Assembly: GCA_035524335.1 (NCBI GenBank) | Contig: DATKPE010000053.1 | Coordinates: 1-38,853 of the forward strand | Direction of reading: 5' to 3' | Length of the DNA: 38,853 nucleotides | Source of the DNA: DATKPE01 sp035524335 | GTDB lineage: Bacteria > Bacteroidota > Ignavibacteria > UBA10030 > SZUA-254 | In this document: positions 26,689 through 36,350 of the stretch, one piece after another | Layout of the letters: every line of letters starts with the position of its first letter | Numbering within the stretch: position 1 is the first letter of the stretch | Notes under the pieces: model-generated | Database searches by the model: none | Told to the model about the DNA's origin: nothing | Seen by the model: only the letters and a program-made list of their open reading frames with translations | Position numbers and translations under genes: made by a program

Positions 26689-27843
26689 TCACCTCGCCGT
26701 GTGGATAGTGGGGTGCATCACTTTCGCGGTGATTTTCTTCGCGACCGTGGCGATCGCGGCCCTGGGACCGCTTCGGGTCATCCGGGTGCGAATCCTTCCA
26801 TACACCGATGTCGACAGCTCGATGCCGTGGCTGACCACCGTCAACGGGGATATCGGATAACACCGGATCGTCTCCTGATAATGATTCTCCGGGTTCCAGA
26901 CCTCAAGCCACTGCTCGCTTCGGCCGAGAAACTCAAACCCGCTGTACCCTTCCTCGAATGCATGTCCGATGATCCAGTTCATCAGGAGCATGCCTGGGGA
27001 ACACCGGGCGTACTGTTCATCGTATCCCACCTTCAGGATCCAGAGCCGGTTCGCACAGTCGACAAGAAGCTGAACTGCGACCGCTTTTCTGTCGATCCTC
27101 ATGATCCCCAGCCGAAGCATTCCGAGCCGGGCGGCGGATTCGGTGTACGCGCGGAAAAAGGAATAGAGCGGCGCATAGGTTTTCATCGCGGTTCCCGTCC
27201 GCGATTTCCAGCCCGCGCTTTCCACCTGCAGAATCTCCGGAAGATAGGATCCGAGCGTTTCGGGTGTCGGGGAGACGAACTCGAATTCCACCCTGCCGGA
27301 TTCCTCTGCACGCCGCTGGGCCCGGCGGAAAGCAGACCGCCAGCGCGACGAAATGGAGGCTTCAAACTCCTCCCGGCTCCGGTCAATCGGTATCCACGGC
27401 GAGGCCTCCTGTACGGAATGCGACAGGACACCGAGCTGGCGCTTCGTATTCTTGAGGACACTGATGTCGGTGGAATCGGAGATCAAACCTCCGAGGTACA
27501 TCGGGACCCGTTCAGCCATCAGGTGGTCGATCAGGAACCGGAGAGAATCTTCATCCTCATACAGAAAACCGCTCGGTTCGCGCAGTATGCCGACCCCGAG
27601 CATTTCCAGCCTGCGGATGCCGTAAGTCGGTATCGCAACCAGCGGTGCGATCGCAACAATTCTGCCGTTCTCCCGGACGACACGGATGGAAAGTTCCCCG
27701 GGCGGATAGAAGGACTCTGCGCAGGCGGTGAACCATTCGTGCCGTAGCAGCGGGGTGTTGAACCGCGAGGCCAGGGAATTCCATTCCTCTTTGAGTGCCC
27801 GGAACGAGGCCAGATCCTGTATTTTATCGATCGAGCGTGACAA
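26689..27843 (-). CDS. GNAT acyltransferase, CelD/BcsL-like (Acetyltransf_6)
   Basis: A 384-residue protein of the GNAT superfamily branch associated with polysaccharide and cellulose synthesis loci (CelD/BcsL, Acetyltransf_6). Typical features are the N-terminal FRALKEEWNSLASRFNTPLLRHEW (about 14-37), the central SSRWRSAFRRAQRRAEESG (about 165-183), and the C-terminal acetyl-CoA fold with AVAVQLLVDCANRLWILKVGYDEQYARCSPGMLLM and YSGFEFLGRSEQWLEVW. The only in-frame start near the N-terminus is TTG at 27843. A TATATT box lies about 40 bases upstream without a clear -35. No polysaccharide genes are in the window. It precedes the PRODH-like gene by 16 bases. The acceptor is unknown. Confidence 0.82.
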   Translation of the reverse strand: MSRSIDKIQDLASFRALKEEWNSLASRFNTPLLRHEWFTACAESFYPPGELSIRVVRENGRIVAIAPLVAIPTYGIRRLEMLGVGILREPSGFLYEDEDSLRFLIDHLMAERVPMYLGGLISDSTDISVLKNTKRQLGVLSHSVQEASPWIPIDRSREEFEASISSRWRSAFRRAQRRAEESGRVEFEFVSPTPETLGSYLPEILQVESAGWKSRTGTAMKTYAPLYSFFRAYTESAARLGMLRLGIMRIDRKAVAVQLLVDCANRLWILKVGYDEQYARCSPGMLLMNWIIGHAFEEGYSGFEFLGRSEQWLEVWNPENHYQETIRCYPISPLTVVSHGIELSTSVYGRIRTRMTRSGPRAAIATVAKKITAKVMHPTIHTAR

Positions 27844-28455
27844 GGTATTCTTACGTGATGATGGGATTAGCGTTACGACAATATAAAATTTGCGGGAAGA
27901 GAAACTGTGATCAAAAACACAATCGCACCTCCTTCCGGCAGATCGTATCGCTTATCCCTCAGCAAACAGCCGCTTCCGGGCCCATTACCGGCCCATGCCA
28001 GCTGGCAACGAAAATCGTAAAAATGATCGAAAAAGCAAAATCTTCCCACCAAAAACGGGTAAATCACACCCCCCAACCGACTGGTTGGCCCGGTTATCCC
28101 TCCGCCTTCCTGACAGGGTTCGAGGATAAAATGCCGCCGGGAATCGAAAATGGGGGAAAAATTGGTGAGGAGGGGGAATTGGCAGTACTGCGGGGACCGG
28201 CAACCCGAGACTATAATATCACATCATCCGCGGACGTTCAGACACCGGCAGGACGGGAGAGGGAACCGGAGGGCGCGCCATCGCCCCTGCCCGGCTGGAT
28301 GAAGTACGAAGAGGCATGGGAGCTGATCGTCGGGCGCAAAAGCCGCTGTCCCGGCGCCGGGTTTTTCCGGAATATTATAATGAGACATCATCCGGCCGAT
28401 CATAAAGAATGATTACCGCGGTATCCTGCAAAAGAAAACATCCTCCCTTCAATTT
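27844..28455. other. 612-base intergenic region, no gene supported
   Basis: It lies between the last kinase gene and the GNAT gene, both on the minus strand. It contains AT-rich DNA with TATATT near 27879-27884 (possible GNAT promoter) and a perfect 12-base palindrome TGCCAGCTGGCA (27996-28007). It also holds CCAACC/GGTTGG, CCCGGCGCCGGG followed by TTTTT on the plus strand (about 28350-28365), and a near-repeat of TATAAT...ACATCATCCG at 28212-28230 and 28376-28394. A long plus-strand frame crosses it but starts at GTG inside the GNAT gene and shows no recognisable protein. It may hold an unrecognised RNA or a decayed element. Confidence 0.5.
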
Positions 28456-31134
28456 TTATTCGATTTTATATTTGTCCAGCAGTTGTTGAAACCGCGGCAG
28501 GGATCTGAGAGATTCAAGGTCGGTATCGAACCGGATAAAATTAACCGAATAAGTACATGGAATACTCAGGAGCATTTCGAGTTTGTCAAGAGCGGCATCG
28601 TACTCGCCCGTGAGAGCACAGATCTGGGCTAAACTATAAATCGCATCCGGTCCGCCTTCAAGCGCGTCGCGTTCCATCGGCATGAGTTCCACCGCTTTTT
28701 TCCCTTCTTCAATTGCCCTTGTCTTCTGACCGAGATGGGCCAGGATGATCCCCAAAGACGAACGGGTATTCCATTCACCGGGGCGCTTCCTCACCTCTGC
28801 TTCGGCCAGAATCCTTGCGGAGTCATAATATGTGCGGGCTTCAGCGTGCTGAGACGATTTCTCAAAGAGGGAACCCATGTCCGAATAATAGTTCACGAAA
28901 TCGATATCCGGCTCCTGAAGTACGGAGCGGGAAAGGTCGTTTTTCGCGTCTTCCAGTTTTCCCTCGAGGATGTGAAACTGGAAACTTCTGTGTTTATACA
29001 GCCAGGAGTTCTTTTCATCGCTTTCATTTTCAAAAATCTGATGTGCGGCCTGGATGTCTCCCTTCCACAGACCGATGACAAGGCTGTGCATATCCGCCAG
29101 AAAGGTGGAGCCTCTGCCGAGAACCAGGAACGCGCGTTTGAGATGTTCGTCGGCGCGGGCGTAACGCCGCATGGTCGCCTCCAGGTCCCCGAGTTCCATC
29201 CAGTTGTCGGATGATTTCGGATCCAGATCGCACGCTCTCGTAAGAAGATCGAGGCTTTCCTGGAATTTCCCCTGCCGCCTCTTCACGTACCCGATCGAGG
29301 AGATGATGTCGGCGTTGTTGGGCTGGCTCCCGAGGGCGAGTGTGAAGTATCTGATCGCCTGATCATAATCCCTGAAACCGTAATAATAATAGTATCCCTG
29401 GGCCAGATATGCCTGAAAGGAATTCGGAGCCAGCGCAAGCACCCTGTCGAGCGCCGTTTTTGCCAGACCGACGATGCTGTCGGATTTCTCCCAGTTGAAA
29501 TTCCAGAATGCATACGTACGGACCAGCGACACTTCGGCATCGGTAAAGCCGGGATCGAGCGCGGCGGCCTTCGTGAACATCGCGATCGCCTGCTTCAGAT
29601 TTACCACCGTCGGGATCTGGTAGTATTGCTGTCCCCGGATGAAGTAATCGTATGCTTCTGCGTTGTCTGTCGGTTTGGATTCGATGGCCTGCCGGTCGGC
29701 CGGTTTTAGGACAACCTCGAGCGACCGGGCCACCTGCCGGGCGATGTCCGATTGAATCTCAAAAATACCCGAAAGAGTCCCTTCGAACGACTGCGACCAG
29801 ACCTGTGTTCCGTCGGCGACCCTGACCAGGGTCGGAGTCACCAGAAGGTGCGTCGGCCCGCGGCCCGCGCTGTCGCCGGTCTCCCACCGTATCGTACCCT
29901 CGAGAAGATATCCGACGTTGAGTTCGTTGCCGATATCGGAAATCGGTTTCGCGGTCTTCTTATACTGCATCGAACTCGCGCGGGCGATCACGGCAAGTCC
30001 GGAAAGCCCGCTCAGTTTCGTGCGTATCTCATCGGTGAGCCCGTCGGCAAAATATTCCCTCTCTGCAGGGCCGAGATTTTCGAACGGGAGTACCGCAATT
30101 TTACTGACGGCGGCAGTAGGAGTCTGGTTTTTCGACATCCTCTGAAAATAGACGCCGATCGCGACGGCAAGCAGGATGACCCCGGCAATGATTCCCGCTT
30201 TCAGCCCGAATATCCGGGAACGCGGGCCGGGCGACGGCGCGGGAGAACCGGCAGGATCGAATGTTTTGGAGGAACTTCCCTGAGACTGCTGTAAAATGTC
30301 TCCCGTTCTCGCATATTCCATGCTCTTCCGCTCCCGCCTCAGGTCGGCAAGCATCTCATCCGCATGCTGATAGCGGTCTTCCTTGTCCTTCGCCAGCGCT
30401 TTTGAAACGATCCGCTGGAGTTCGCCGGATATCCCCGCAGTGAACCTCGAGAGCGGCGGAGGATCCTCATTGACGAGAGAGTAGAGAACGGCGGCCTGGT
30501 GTTCGCCGCGGAAGGGAAGTTTACCCGTCAGCAATTCGTACAGGACGACGCCTGCGGAAAATATGTCGCTTCTCGCGTCCACGTCCTCACCCCTCGCCTG
30601 TTCCGGAGACATATACGCGGCGGTTCCCAATGTGCTTCCGGCCTTCGTGAGTTTGGAAGCTCCCTTCAGTTTTGCGAGGCCGAAATCGGTGATCTTCACC
30701 TCGCCTTTGCCGTTCACGAGCACATTTTCCGATTTGATATCCCGGTGGACTATCCCTTTTTCATGAGCGGCGGAAAGTCCTGCACAGATCTGTGTCGCGA
30801 TGTCGAGCGCTTTTTTGACGGAGAGGGTCTGTTCGTCCAGAATCAGTTTCTTGAGTGTCCGTCCGTCGACATGTTCCATCGCAAGATAGATCCGGTCGTC
30901 CGACTCGCTGATTTCGAAGATCGCCGTGACATTCGGATGCATAAGCTGAGAGACCGCACGCGCTTCATGGTAGAACCGTTCCCGTTCCTCCGCATCGGCG
31001 GTTATGGGGCCGGGGAGAAATTTCAATGCAACAAGCCGGTCAAGCCTGGTATCATGAGCCTTGTAAACGACGCCCATGCCGCCTTCGCCGAGTTTCTCCA
31101 GAATTTTATAATGAGAAATCGTCTGCCCGATCAT
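28456..31134 (-). CDS. Membrane Ser/Thr protein kinase with TolB-like and TPR region
   Basis: 892 residues. The N-terminal Hanks-type kinase domain (about 9-265) is complete: GEGGMG (16-21), catalytic K38, HRDIKSEN (130-137), DFG (150-152) and MSPEQ. A Pro/Ser linker leads to one membrane segment (about 311-330, GLKAGIIAGVILLAVAIGVYF). Beyond it is a TolB/FlgO-like N-terminal fold (about 344-480, KIAVLPFENLGPAEREYFADGLTDEI) and then TPR repeats to the end (about 490-890). The layout predicts a cytoplasmic kinase and a periplasmic sensing or scaffolding region. It is the last gene of the kinase array, 66 bases after the PD40 kinase. The ribosome site is weak (GGGA). The input signal is unknown. 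Confidence 0.92.
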   Translation of the reverse strand: MIGQTISHYKILEKLGEGGMGVVYKAHDTRLDRLVALKFLPGPITADAEERERFYHEARAVSQLMHPNVTAIFEISESDDRIYLAMEHVDGRTLKKLILDEQTLSVKKALDIATQICAGLSAAHEKGIVHRDIKSENVLVNGKGEVKITDFGLAKLKGASKLTKAGSTLGTAAYMSPEQARGEDVDARSDIFSAGVVLYELLTGKLPFRGEHQAAVLYSLVNEDPPPLSRFTAGISGELQRIVSKALAKDKEDRYQHADEMLADLRRERKSMEYARTGDILQQSQGSSSKTFDPAGSPAPSPGPRSRIFGLKAGIIAGVILLAVAIGVYFQRMSKNQTPTAAVSKIAVLPFENLGPAEREYFADGLTDEIRTKLSGLSGLAVIARASSMQYKKTAKPISDIGNELNVGYLLEGTIRWETGDSAGRGPTHLLVTPTLVRVADGTQVWSQSFEGTLSGIFEIQSDIARQVARSLEVVLKPADRQAIESKPTDNAEAYDYFIRGQQYYQIPTVVNLKQAIAMFTKAAALDPGFTDAEVSLVRTYAFWNFNWEKSDSIVGLAKTALDRVLALAPNSFQAYLAQGYYYYYGFRDYDQAIRYFTLALGSQPNNADIISSIGYVKRRQGKFQESLDLLTRACDLDPKSSDNWMELGDLEATMRRYARADEHLKRAFLVLGRGSTFLADMHSLVIGLWKGDIQAAHQIFENESDEKNSWLYKHRSFQFHILEGKLEDAKNDLSRSVLQEPDIDFVNYYSDMGSLFEKSSQHAEARTYYDSARILAEAEVRKRPGEWNTRSSLGIILAHLGQKTRAIEEGKKAVELMPMERDALEGGPDAIYSLAQICALTGEYDAALDKLEMLLSIPCTYSVNFIRFDTDLESLRSLPRFQQLLDKYKIE

Positions 31135-31200
31135 TTATGTTTTCCCGCTGTTCACGATTGCGATCATCTCACATCTCTCCGGCGGAGCGGATGTCGCCGT

Positions 31201-33897
31201 TTATTTTGAGTTAAATGTATTTTTGAGTTCCTCGAACCAATCGGTCACGAGTGTTATTTCGGATGTGGTGAGCTCCTCGTAGGGAATTGTCTGCATGACA
31301 AACCTTGATCCGTCCCGCGCGATATCGGTCAGGCCCGCCCCGTTGGCGGGAAGATCGAACAGCCGTCTCGGAGCCGAATAATCGAAAGTCTCCCCCGCAC
31401 TGATCGTCACGTCACAGACGGTTGAGCCCTGCACGAAATAGAGCTCCCGACCGGACGGGTCCCACAGGGGCGTGGTCCCGCCGGATGAGGAGATCTGCCA
31501 TTTCCCGTTCCGGGAGGGGTAGGAGGTTACAACGATTTCGAAACGGCCCGATTCGTTGGTCTGATAGGCGATATATTTTCCATCCGGGGAAAATACCGGC
31601 GAAGTTTTTTCAGCGTCGGACTGAATGAAGGGCGTCAGTTTTCTTGAACCGTCGAGGGAAAGCAGGAACAGATCGTGATCCTGCACGAGAGCCAGCGTTC
31701 TGCCGTCGGGGGTAATGCTGGAGGGAAACTGCTGGCGACTGCTGACACTGAGCAGGTCCTCATTTCCCGATCCATCCCAGGAGCGGCGGAAGATGTTGTA
31801 TGAACGGCCGCGTTCGGCCGCGTAGATAATCCCCCGGCCGTCGGGAGTCCAGACCGGAAAGCCGCTGTTGCCGCCACCGAACGTGAGACGCGTGAGCGCA
31901 TGGCGGCCGAAATGATAAACCCAGATGTCGTCGTTCGCCGCCTGGACATGCAGTGCCAGTTTCTGGCCGTCGGGGGAAAGCGCCGACGTAAAATATGAAT
32001 TCGCCGTGTCGAGAAGCGATGAGATCTTTCCGTGCTTGTCGATCCATTTCACCGATCCGATGGCGTAGGATTCGCTTCCCAGGGGAACGTAGAGAAGCGT
32101 GCCGTCGTTCGAGAAATCGAGGTTCACTTCTCCCGAAAAGGGGCTCATCCATCCGCCGCGGAAGAGCTGACGGGGAGGACCGGTTATTGCGAGCTTCACA
32201 GGATCGAACGGCGCCGCGTAGATAAAATTGCCGCGCCCATAGACGATATGGCCGGTGGGAACATACCGCGCAAAACTTCCGCCGCGGATAAGCATCGTCT
32301 GCCTCCCCGTTTTTCCATCCCGGACGGCGATCGCGGCATCGTCGAACGTCGTAATGTTGTTGAATTTGACCGTATAGAGAACGCTCTTCCCGTCCGGCAG
32401 GAGCTGGGGAAAACGGTGGCTGATCTCTCCCCCGGCGGAATCGAGCTGTGTTACCGGCTCGGGGGTTCCGCCATCCTCGGCGACGCAATAGATCGGGCTG
32501 TTGATATATCCGAAATAGATTCTATGATCAGCCCCCCACCACAACCCGCGCGGCTGTGCGGCAAGACTGGCAACCGTCACGGCCGAGCCGCCGAAGACAG
32601 ATGCTTTTTTCAGCATATTGCCCGGCGTAAACGAAATCCACTGACCGTCGGGCGAAAACGACTGATACAGTTGGGTGTTCGTGGCATCCTCGGATCCGCT
32701 CACCGGCTCGTACGTTTCCCGGTCCATGGGACGGAGCATGATCATGGCGACCGTACCCCGGAGCGTAATGAAGGAGACGAATTTCCCGTCGGGAGAAATG
32801 GCGATGTCCGCACCGCCGATCGGAATGGCGATGCTGTCCCGGAGCTTCATCGTGAACCGCATCGGCACCCGCGGAACTACCCTGACTCCCGGAACCCAGG
32901 GCTGCCAGAGCGCGGCAACCAGCGCGGCACCGGCCGCGAACGCGATGACGAGCCGGATCCACCGGACCGGGGTTCTGCCTGCTTTTGCCTCCGCCGCCGC
33001 GGAGGGCCGGGACGCCGTCTGCACCGCCGGACGCTGTGCCGTGAGCGTGCGCGAGACTCGCGCCCTGCTCGATTCCCTCTTGAACCGTTTCAGATCCTTC
33101 GAAACATCCTTCACCGCCTGGTACCTTTCATCCGGCTCCTTCTGCAGGCACTCGAGCACGATCCGGTCCAGCTCGGGATCGATCGAAGGCTTCACGACGC
33201 TCATCGGCGGCGGGTCGACATTCACGATCTCATACAGCAGTGCGGTTTCGTGCACACCCCTGAACGGGAGTTCTCCGGCAAAGAGCTCGTAGAGAAGCAC
33301 GCCGACCGAAAAGATGTCCGACCGGTGATCGATATCCTGTCCCTGCACCTGCTCCGGCGACATGTAGCCGGCGGTTCCGATGGTGCTTCCCTCCTTTGTC
33401 AAACGGCTTGCGCGGGACGCCCGCAGCTTCGCCAGCCCGAAATCCATGATCTGCACGATGCCGTCTTTCCGGACCATGATGTTCTCGGGTTTGATATCCC
33501 GGTGAACGATCCCCTTCTCGTGGGCGACCGCAAGGCCGTCCGCGATCTGGATGCCGATATCGATCGCGCGCGCGTGCGGGAGACCGGATCCGTGATTCGC
33601 GTCCATAACCTCGCGCAAAGTCTTCCCGTCGATGAACTCCATCGCGATGAAGGTCTGATCGCCGGCGGTTTCGATTCCGTAGATCGTGCAGATATTCGGG
33701 TGGTTCAGGGCCGCCGCCGCCTGCGCTTCCTGGAGAAAGCGGGCCTTGTCGGTTTCGCTGGCGCTGACCTGCGGCGGAAGAAATTTCAGCGCGACGGTGC
33801 GCTTGAGCGTCGTGTCTTCAGCTTTATACACGACCCCCATTCCCCCCTCGCCGATTTTCTCCAGAATACTGTAATGTAAGATAACCTGTCCGGTCAT
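31201..33897 (-). CDS. Membrane Ser/Thr protein kinase with PD40/TolB beta-propeller
   Basis: 898 residues. Complete kinase domain (about 9-272): GEGGMG (16-21), K38, HRDIKPEN (132-139), DFG (152-154), MSPEQ. A basic linker (RFKRESSRARVSRTL, about 271-285) precedes a single membrane segment (about 313-331). The rest (about 345-898) consists of PD40/TolB-type propeller repeats marked by SPDGKFVSF, SPDGQWISF, LLPDGKSVLY, TPDGRGIIYA and SPDGKYIAY. The start overlaps the stop of the TPR kinase upstream as ATGA, so the two are translationally coupled. The propeller likely faces the periplasm and may bind a cell-wall or protein ligand. Confidence 0.93.
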   Translation of the reverse strand: MTGQVILHYSILEKIGEGGMGVVYKAEDTTLKRTVALKFLPPQVSASETDKARFLQEAQAAAALNHPNICTIYGIETAGDQTFIAMEFIDGKTLREVMDANHGSGLPHARAIDIGIQIADGLAVAHEKGIVHRDIKPENIMVRKDGIVQIMDFGLAKLRASRASRLTKEGSTIGTAGYMSPEQVQGQDIDHRSDIFSVGVLLYELFAGELPFRGVHETALLYEIVNVDPPPMSVVKPSIDPELDRIVLECLQKEPDERYQAVKDVSKDLKRFKRESSRARVSRTLTAQRPAVQTASRPSAAAEAKAGRTPVRWIRLVIAFAAGAALVAALWQPWVPGVRVVPRVPMRFTMKLRDSIAIPIGGADIAISPDGKFVSFITLRGTVAMIMLRPMDRETYEPVSGSEDATNTQLYQSFSPDGQWISFTPGNMLKKASVFGGSAVTVASLAAQPRGLWWGADHRIYFGYINSPIYCVAEDGGTPEPVTQLDSAGGEISHRFPQLLPDGKSVLYTVKFNNITTFDDAAIAVRDGKTGRQTMLIRGGSFARYVPTGHIVYGRGNFIYAAPFDPVKLAITGPPRQLFRGGWMSPFSGEVNLDFSNDGTLLYVPLGSESYAIGSVKWIDKHGKISSLLDTANSYFTSALSPDGQKLALHVQAANDDIWVYHFGRHALTRLTFGGGNSGFPVWTPDGRGIIYAAERGRSYNIFRRSWDGSGNEDLLSVSSRQQFPSSITPDGRTLALVQDHDLFLLSLDGSRKLTPFIQSDAEKTSPVFSPDGKYIAYQTNESGRFEIVVTSYPSRNGKWQISSSGGTTPLWDPSGRELYFVQGSTVCDVTISAGETFDYSAPRRLFDLPANGAGLTDIARDGSRFVMQTIPYEELTTSEITLVTDWFEELKNTFNSK

Positions 33898-36287
33898 TTT
33901 TCAAGTCCTAATTTTTTCAGAAGCGCCGAATATCGCGGATCCGGGCGAAGAACATCCCACGTCTGTATTATTTTCAGATAACCTATTGCGGTACTCCGAT
34001 CCTCATACGCCTTATCGAGCGCGTTGAAGGCGTTATCCAGATCGTTCAGCCCCACATACACATCCGCCTCCTCTGTGGCAACGGCCAGACCGCGCCGGGA
34101 AAATTCACCCAACTGTCCGAGGACCTTGTCGGCCTCATCCTTTTTTCCCGCCTTCGCGAAAGAATAACCGAGTAAGCCCAGGCCGAAAGGAGAGCTCTCC
34201 CCGACAATCTGCCGCACTTTCAGAATCTCGCTGATCGCCTCGTCGTATTTCTTTTCCGTAAGGTGCCTTCTCGCGAGCACTGCGTAGGCCCCGGGAAACT
34301 GGGCGTCCAGTTCAAGCGTCTTCTGGATCTGCTCCATCGTCTGATCATCGTGCTGCATGAGTGAAAGCACCTCCGCCACATTGAGGCTGATGACCGGCGA
34401 GAGCGGGTCGAGTTCCTGCGCACGCCTGATTTCTCTGTACGCTTCGTCCACTTTTCCCTGCTGGCGGAGACAGATGGAATACCAGTGATGGACGGTGGGA
34501 TAATTCGGATCGAGCTCGATGGCCCGCTTCAGCTCGGACTCGGCCCCCGCCCAGTCCCACTGATGACTGTACCGCAACAAGCCGAGGACAGCATGAGGCT
34601 CGGCAAGCGACGGATCGAGGTCGAGCGCCTTTTTTACGGCCGCCTCCGCTTTTGGGATGTATTCCTTTACGGGGAGAAATCCATATTCGGGCAGAAGAGC
34701 GTAGGTCGACGCAAGACCGGCATAGGCCAGCGCATAGCCGGGATCTTTTACGATCGCCTGGTTGAAATAGTCGACCGCCTGCATCAGGTCGGCCGCCTTC
34801 CTTTTGTTCCAGTGGAACCGTCCCTTCAGATAGAGCTGGTATGCTTCCGTATTCTCCGTGGCATGCTTCGCGAGTTTTTTCTCGTCCTCACCGGCGAGTT
34901 TCAGCTGAAGGTTCTGTGAAATCTCTTTCGCGATGACTTCCTGGACGGCGAGGATATCCGATGTTTTCCGGTTGAACTGTTCGCCCCAGATCTGATTATT
35001 ACCGGCGACGTCGACCAGCTCGGTGCTGATCTGGAGATCATCCCCCCTCTGCATGAGCCGCCCGGTGAGAACCGCCTTCACGCCAAGCTCCTTCCCCGCC
35101 TTCTGCGGATCGATGTTGTTCCCCTTGTAATGGAAGACCGCATTTCTCGACTTTACCGAAAGATTCGATATCTGCGACAGCGTATTGATGATGCTTTCCG
35201 TGACCCCGTCGCTGAGATATTCGGTGCTGGAATCGGCGCTCGCATTGGTAAACGGCAGGACGGCGATGGAGTCGATCGCCTCATGGCGGTTGTAAAACAT
35301 CAGGTAGATGACGGCAGCGAGAGCGATGACCGCAAGGATGACGCCGGCCGGGACAAACCATCTTTTCCGGCCGGGTACGGCTGTTCCGCCCGCAGTGCCT
35401 GCCGCAGCCGGATCTTCTGCGGGGCGGGACATCACTCCTTCCTGCGGCAGATCGCGGAGCATTGTCCGGGAAACGCGTGTCGACTGCTTCATGACCCGCC
35501 GGAGTTCGCTCACCATGTCATCGATATGCTGATACCGGTCTTCCGGATCCTTCTCCAGCGCCCGCCGGATGATCCGCTCGATTTCTGCAGGCGCTTCCGG
35601 CCTGAGTTTCTGCACCGGCTGGGGCTCGTCGTTGACAATAGAATACATCAGCGCCGCCTCATGCTCGCCGCGGAACGGCAGTGTTCCCGTGAGCATTTCG
35701 AAGAGCACGACGCCGAACGAAAAGATGTCCGACCGCGTATCGGCATCGCCGCCGTGCAGCTGCTCGGGCGCCATATAAGCCAGCGTGCCGACGGTGCTCG
35801 ATGTTTTGGTAAGTTTCAGCGAGCCCTTCAGTTTTGCAAGTCCGAAATCCATCACCTTGATCTGGTTTTTGGTGTTCACCATGATGTTTTCAGACTTGAT
35901 GTCGCGATGAACGATGCCCTTCGTATGCGCTTCATGGAGCGCCTCACCGATCTGAAGCGCATATGACAGCGCATCCTGCACTTTCGGAACCGGGGATTTC
36001 TGTCTGATCGTCTCGCCGTCCACATACTCCATGACGATAAACTCCCGGTGTTCCGCTTCCTTGATATCATAGATCGTGCAGACGTTCGGATGATTCAGGG
36101 CGGACGCTGCACGCGCTTCCTGGAGAAATCGGGCCTGCTCCGCCTCCTGTACGGCGATATGCTGGGGGAGAAATTTCAGCGCAACGAGGCGGTTAAGCCT
36201 GGTATCCTGGGCCTTGTACACAACGCCCATTCCGCCCTCGCCCAGTTTATCCAGAATTTTATAATGGGAGATTGTCTGCCCGGTCAT
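33894..36287 (-). CDS. Membrane Ser/Thr protein kinase with TolB-like and TPR region
   Basis: 797 residues with the same plan as the gene at 28456-31134. Kinase domain about 9-262: GEGGMG (16-21), K38, HRDIKSEN (127-134), DFG (147-149), MAPEQ. Membrane segment about 311-331. A TolB/FlgO-like region follows (about 338-470, SIAVLPFTNASADSSTEYLSDG). TPR repeats run from about 475 to the end, with recognisable YALAYAGLASTYALLPEYG and PTVHHWYSICLRQQGK. The activation segment and RGEHEAALMYSIVND closely resemble the other TPR kinase. It lies 63 bases after the partial PD40 kinase and overlaps the next PD40 kinase by 4 bases. No ligand can be proposed. Confidence 0.93.
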   Translation of the reverse strand: MTGQTISHYKILDKLGEGGMGVVYKAQDTRLNRLVALKFLPQHIAVQEAEQARFLQEARAASALNHPNVCTIYDIKEAEHREFIVMEYVDGETIRQKSPVPKVQDALSYALQIGEALHEAHTKGIVHRDIKSENIMVNTKNQIKVMDFGLAKLKGSLKLTKTSSTVGTLAYMAPEQLHGGDADTRSDIFSFGVVLFEMLTGTLPFRGEHEAALMYSIVNDEPQPVQKLRPEAPAEIERIIRRALEKDPEDRYQHIDDMVSELRRVMKQSTRVSRTMLRDLPQEGVMSRPAEDPAAAGTAGGTAVPGRKRWFVPAGVILAVIALAAVIYLMFYNRHEAIDSIAVLPFTNASADSSTEYLSDGVTESIINTLSQISNLSVKSRNAVFHYKGNNIDPQKAGKELGVKAVLTGRLMQRGDDLQISTELVDVAGNNQIWGEQFNRKTSDILAVQEVIAKEISQNLQLKLAGEDEKKLAKHATENTEAYQLYLKGRFHWNKRKAADLMQAVDYFNQAIVKDPGYALAYAGLASTYALLPEYGFLPVKEYIPKAEAAVKKALDLDPSLAEPHAVLGLLRYSHQWDWAGAESELKRAIELDPNYPTVHHWYSICLRQQGKVDEAYREIRRAQELDPLSPVISLNVAEVLSLMQHDDQTMEQIQKTLELDAQFPGAYAVLARRHLTEKKYDEAISEILKVRQIVGESSPFGLGLLGYSFAKAGKKDEADKVLGQLGEFSRRGLAVATEEADVYVGLNDLDNAFNALDKAYEDRSTAIGYLKIIQTWDVLRPDPRYSALLKKLGLEK

Positions 36288-36350
36288 CCTATCCTCTTCA
36301 TTCCGGAGCGATTTTGTTTACCGTATGAAATCAGCCGGCCCGACATGGTT

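Noticed and set aside
27795..28412. 205-codon plus-strand frame across the kinase-GNAT gap
   Set aside because: It begins at a GTG inside the GNAT gene, has no ribosome site, no recognisable domain and includes several palindromes.
32032..33879. 615-codon plus-strand frame opposite the PD40 kinase
   Set aside because: Antisense to a complete kinase gene with intact motifs; low-complexity Arg/Asp composition.
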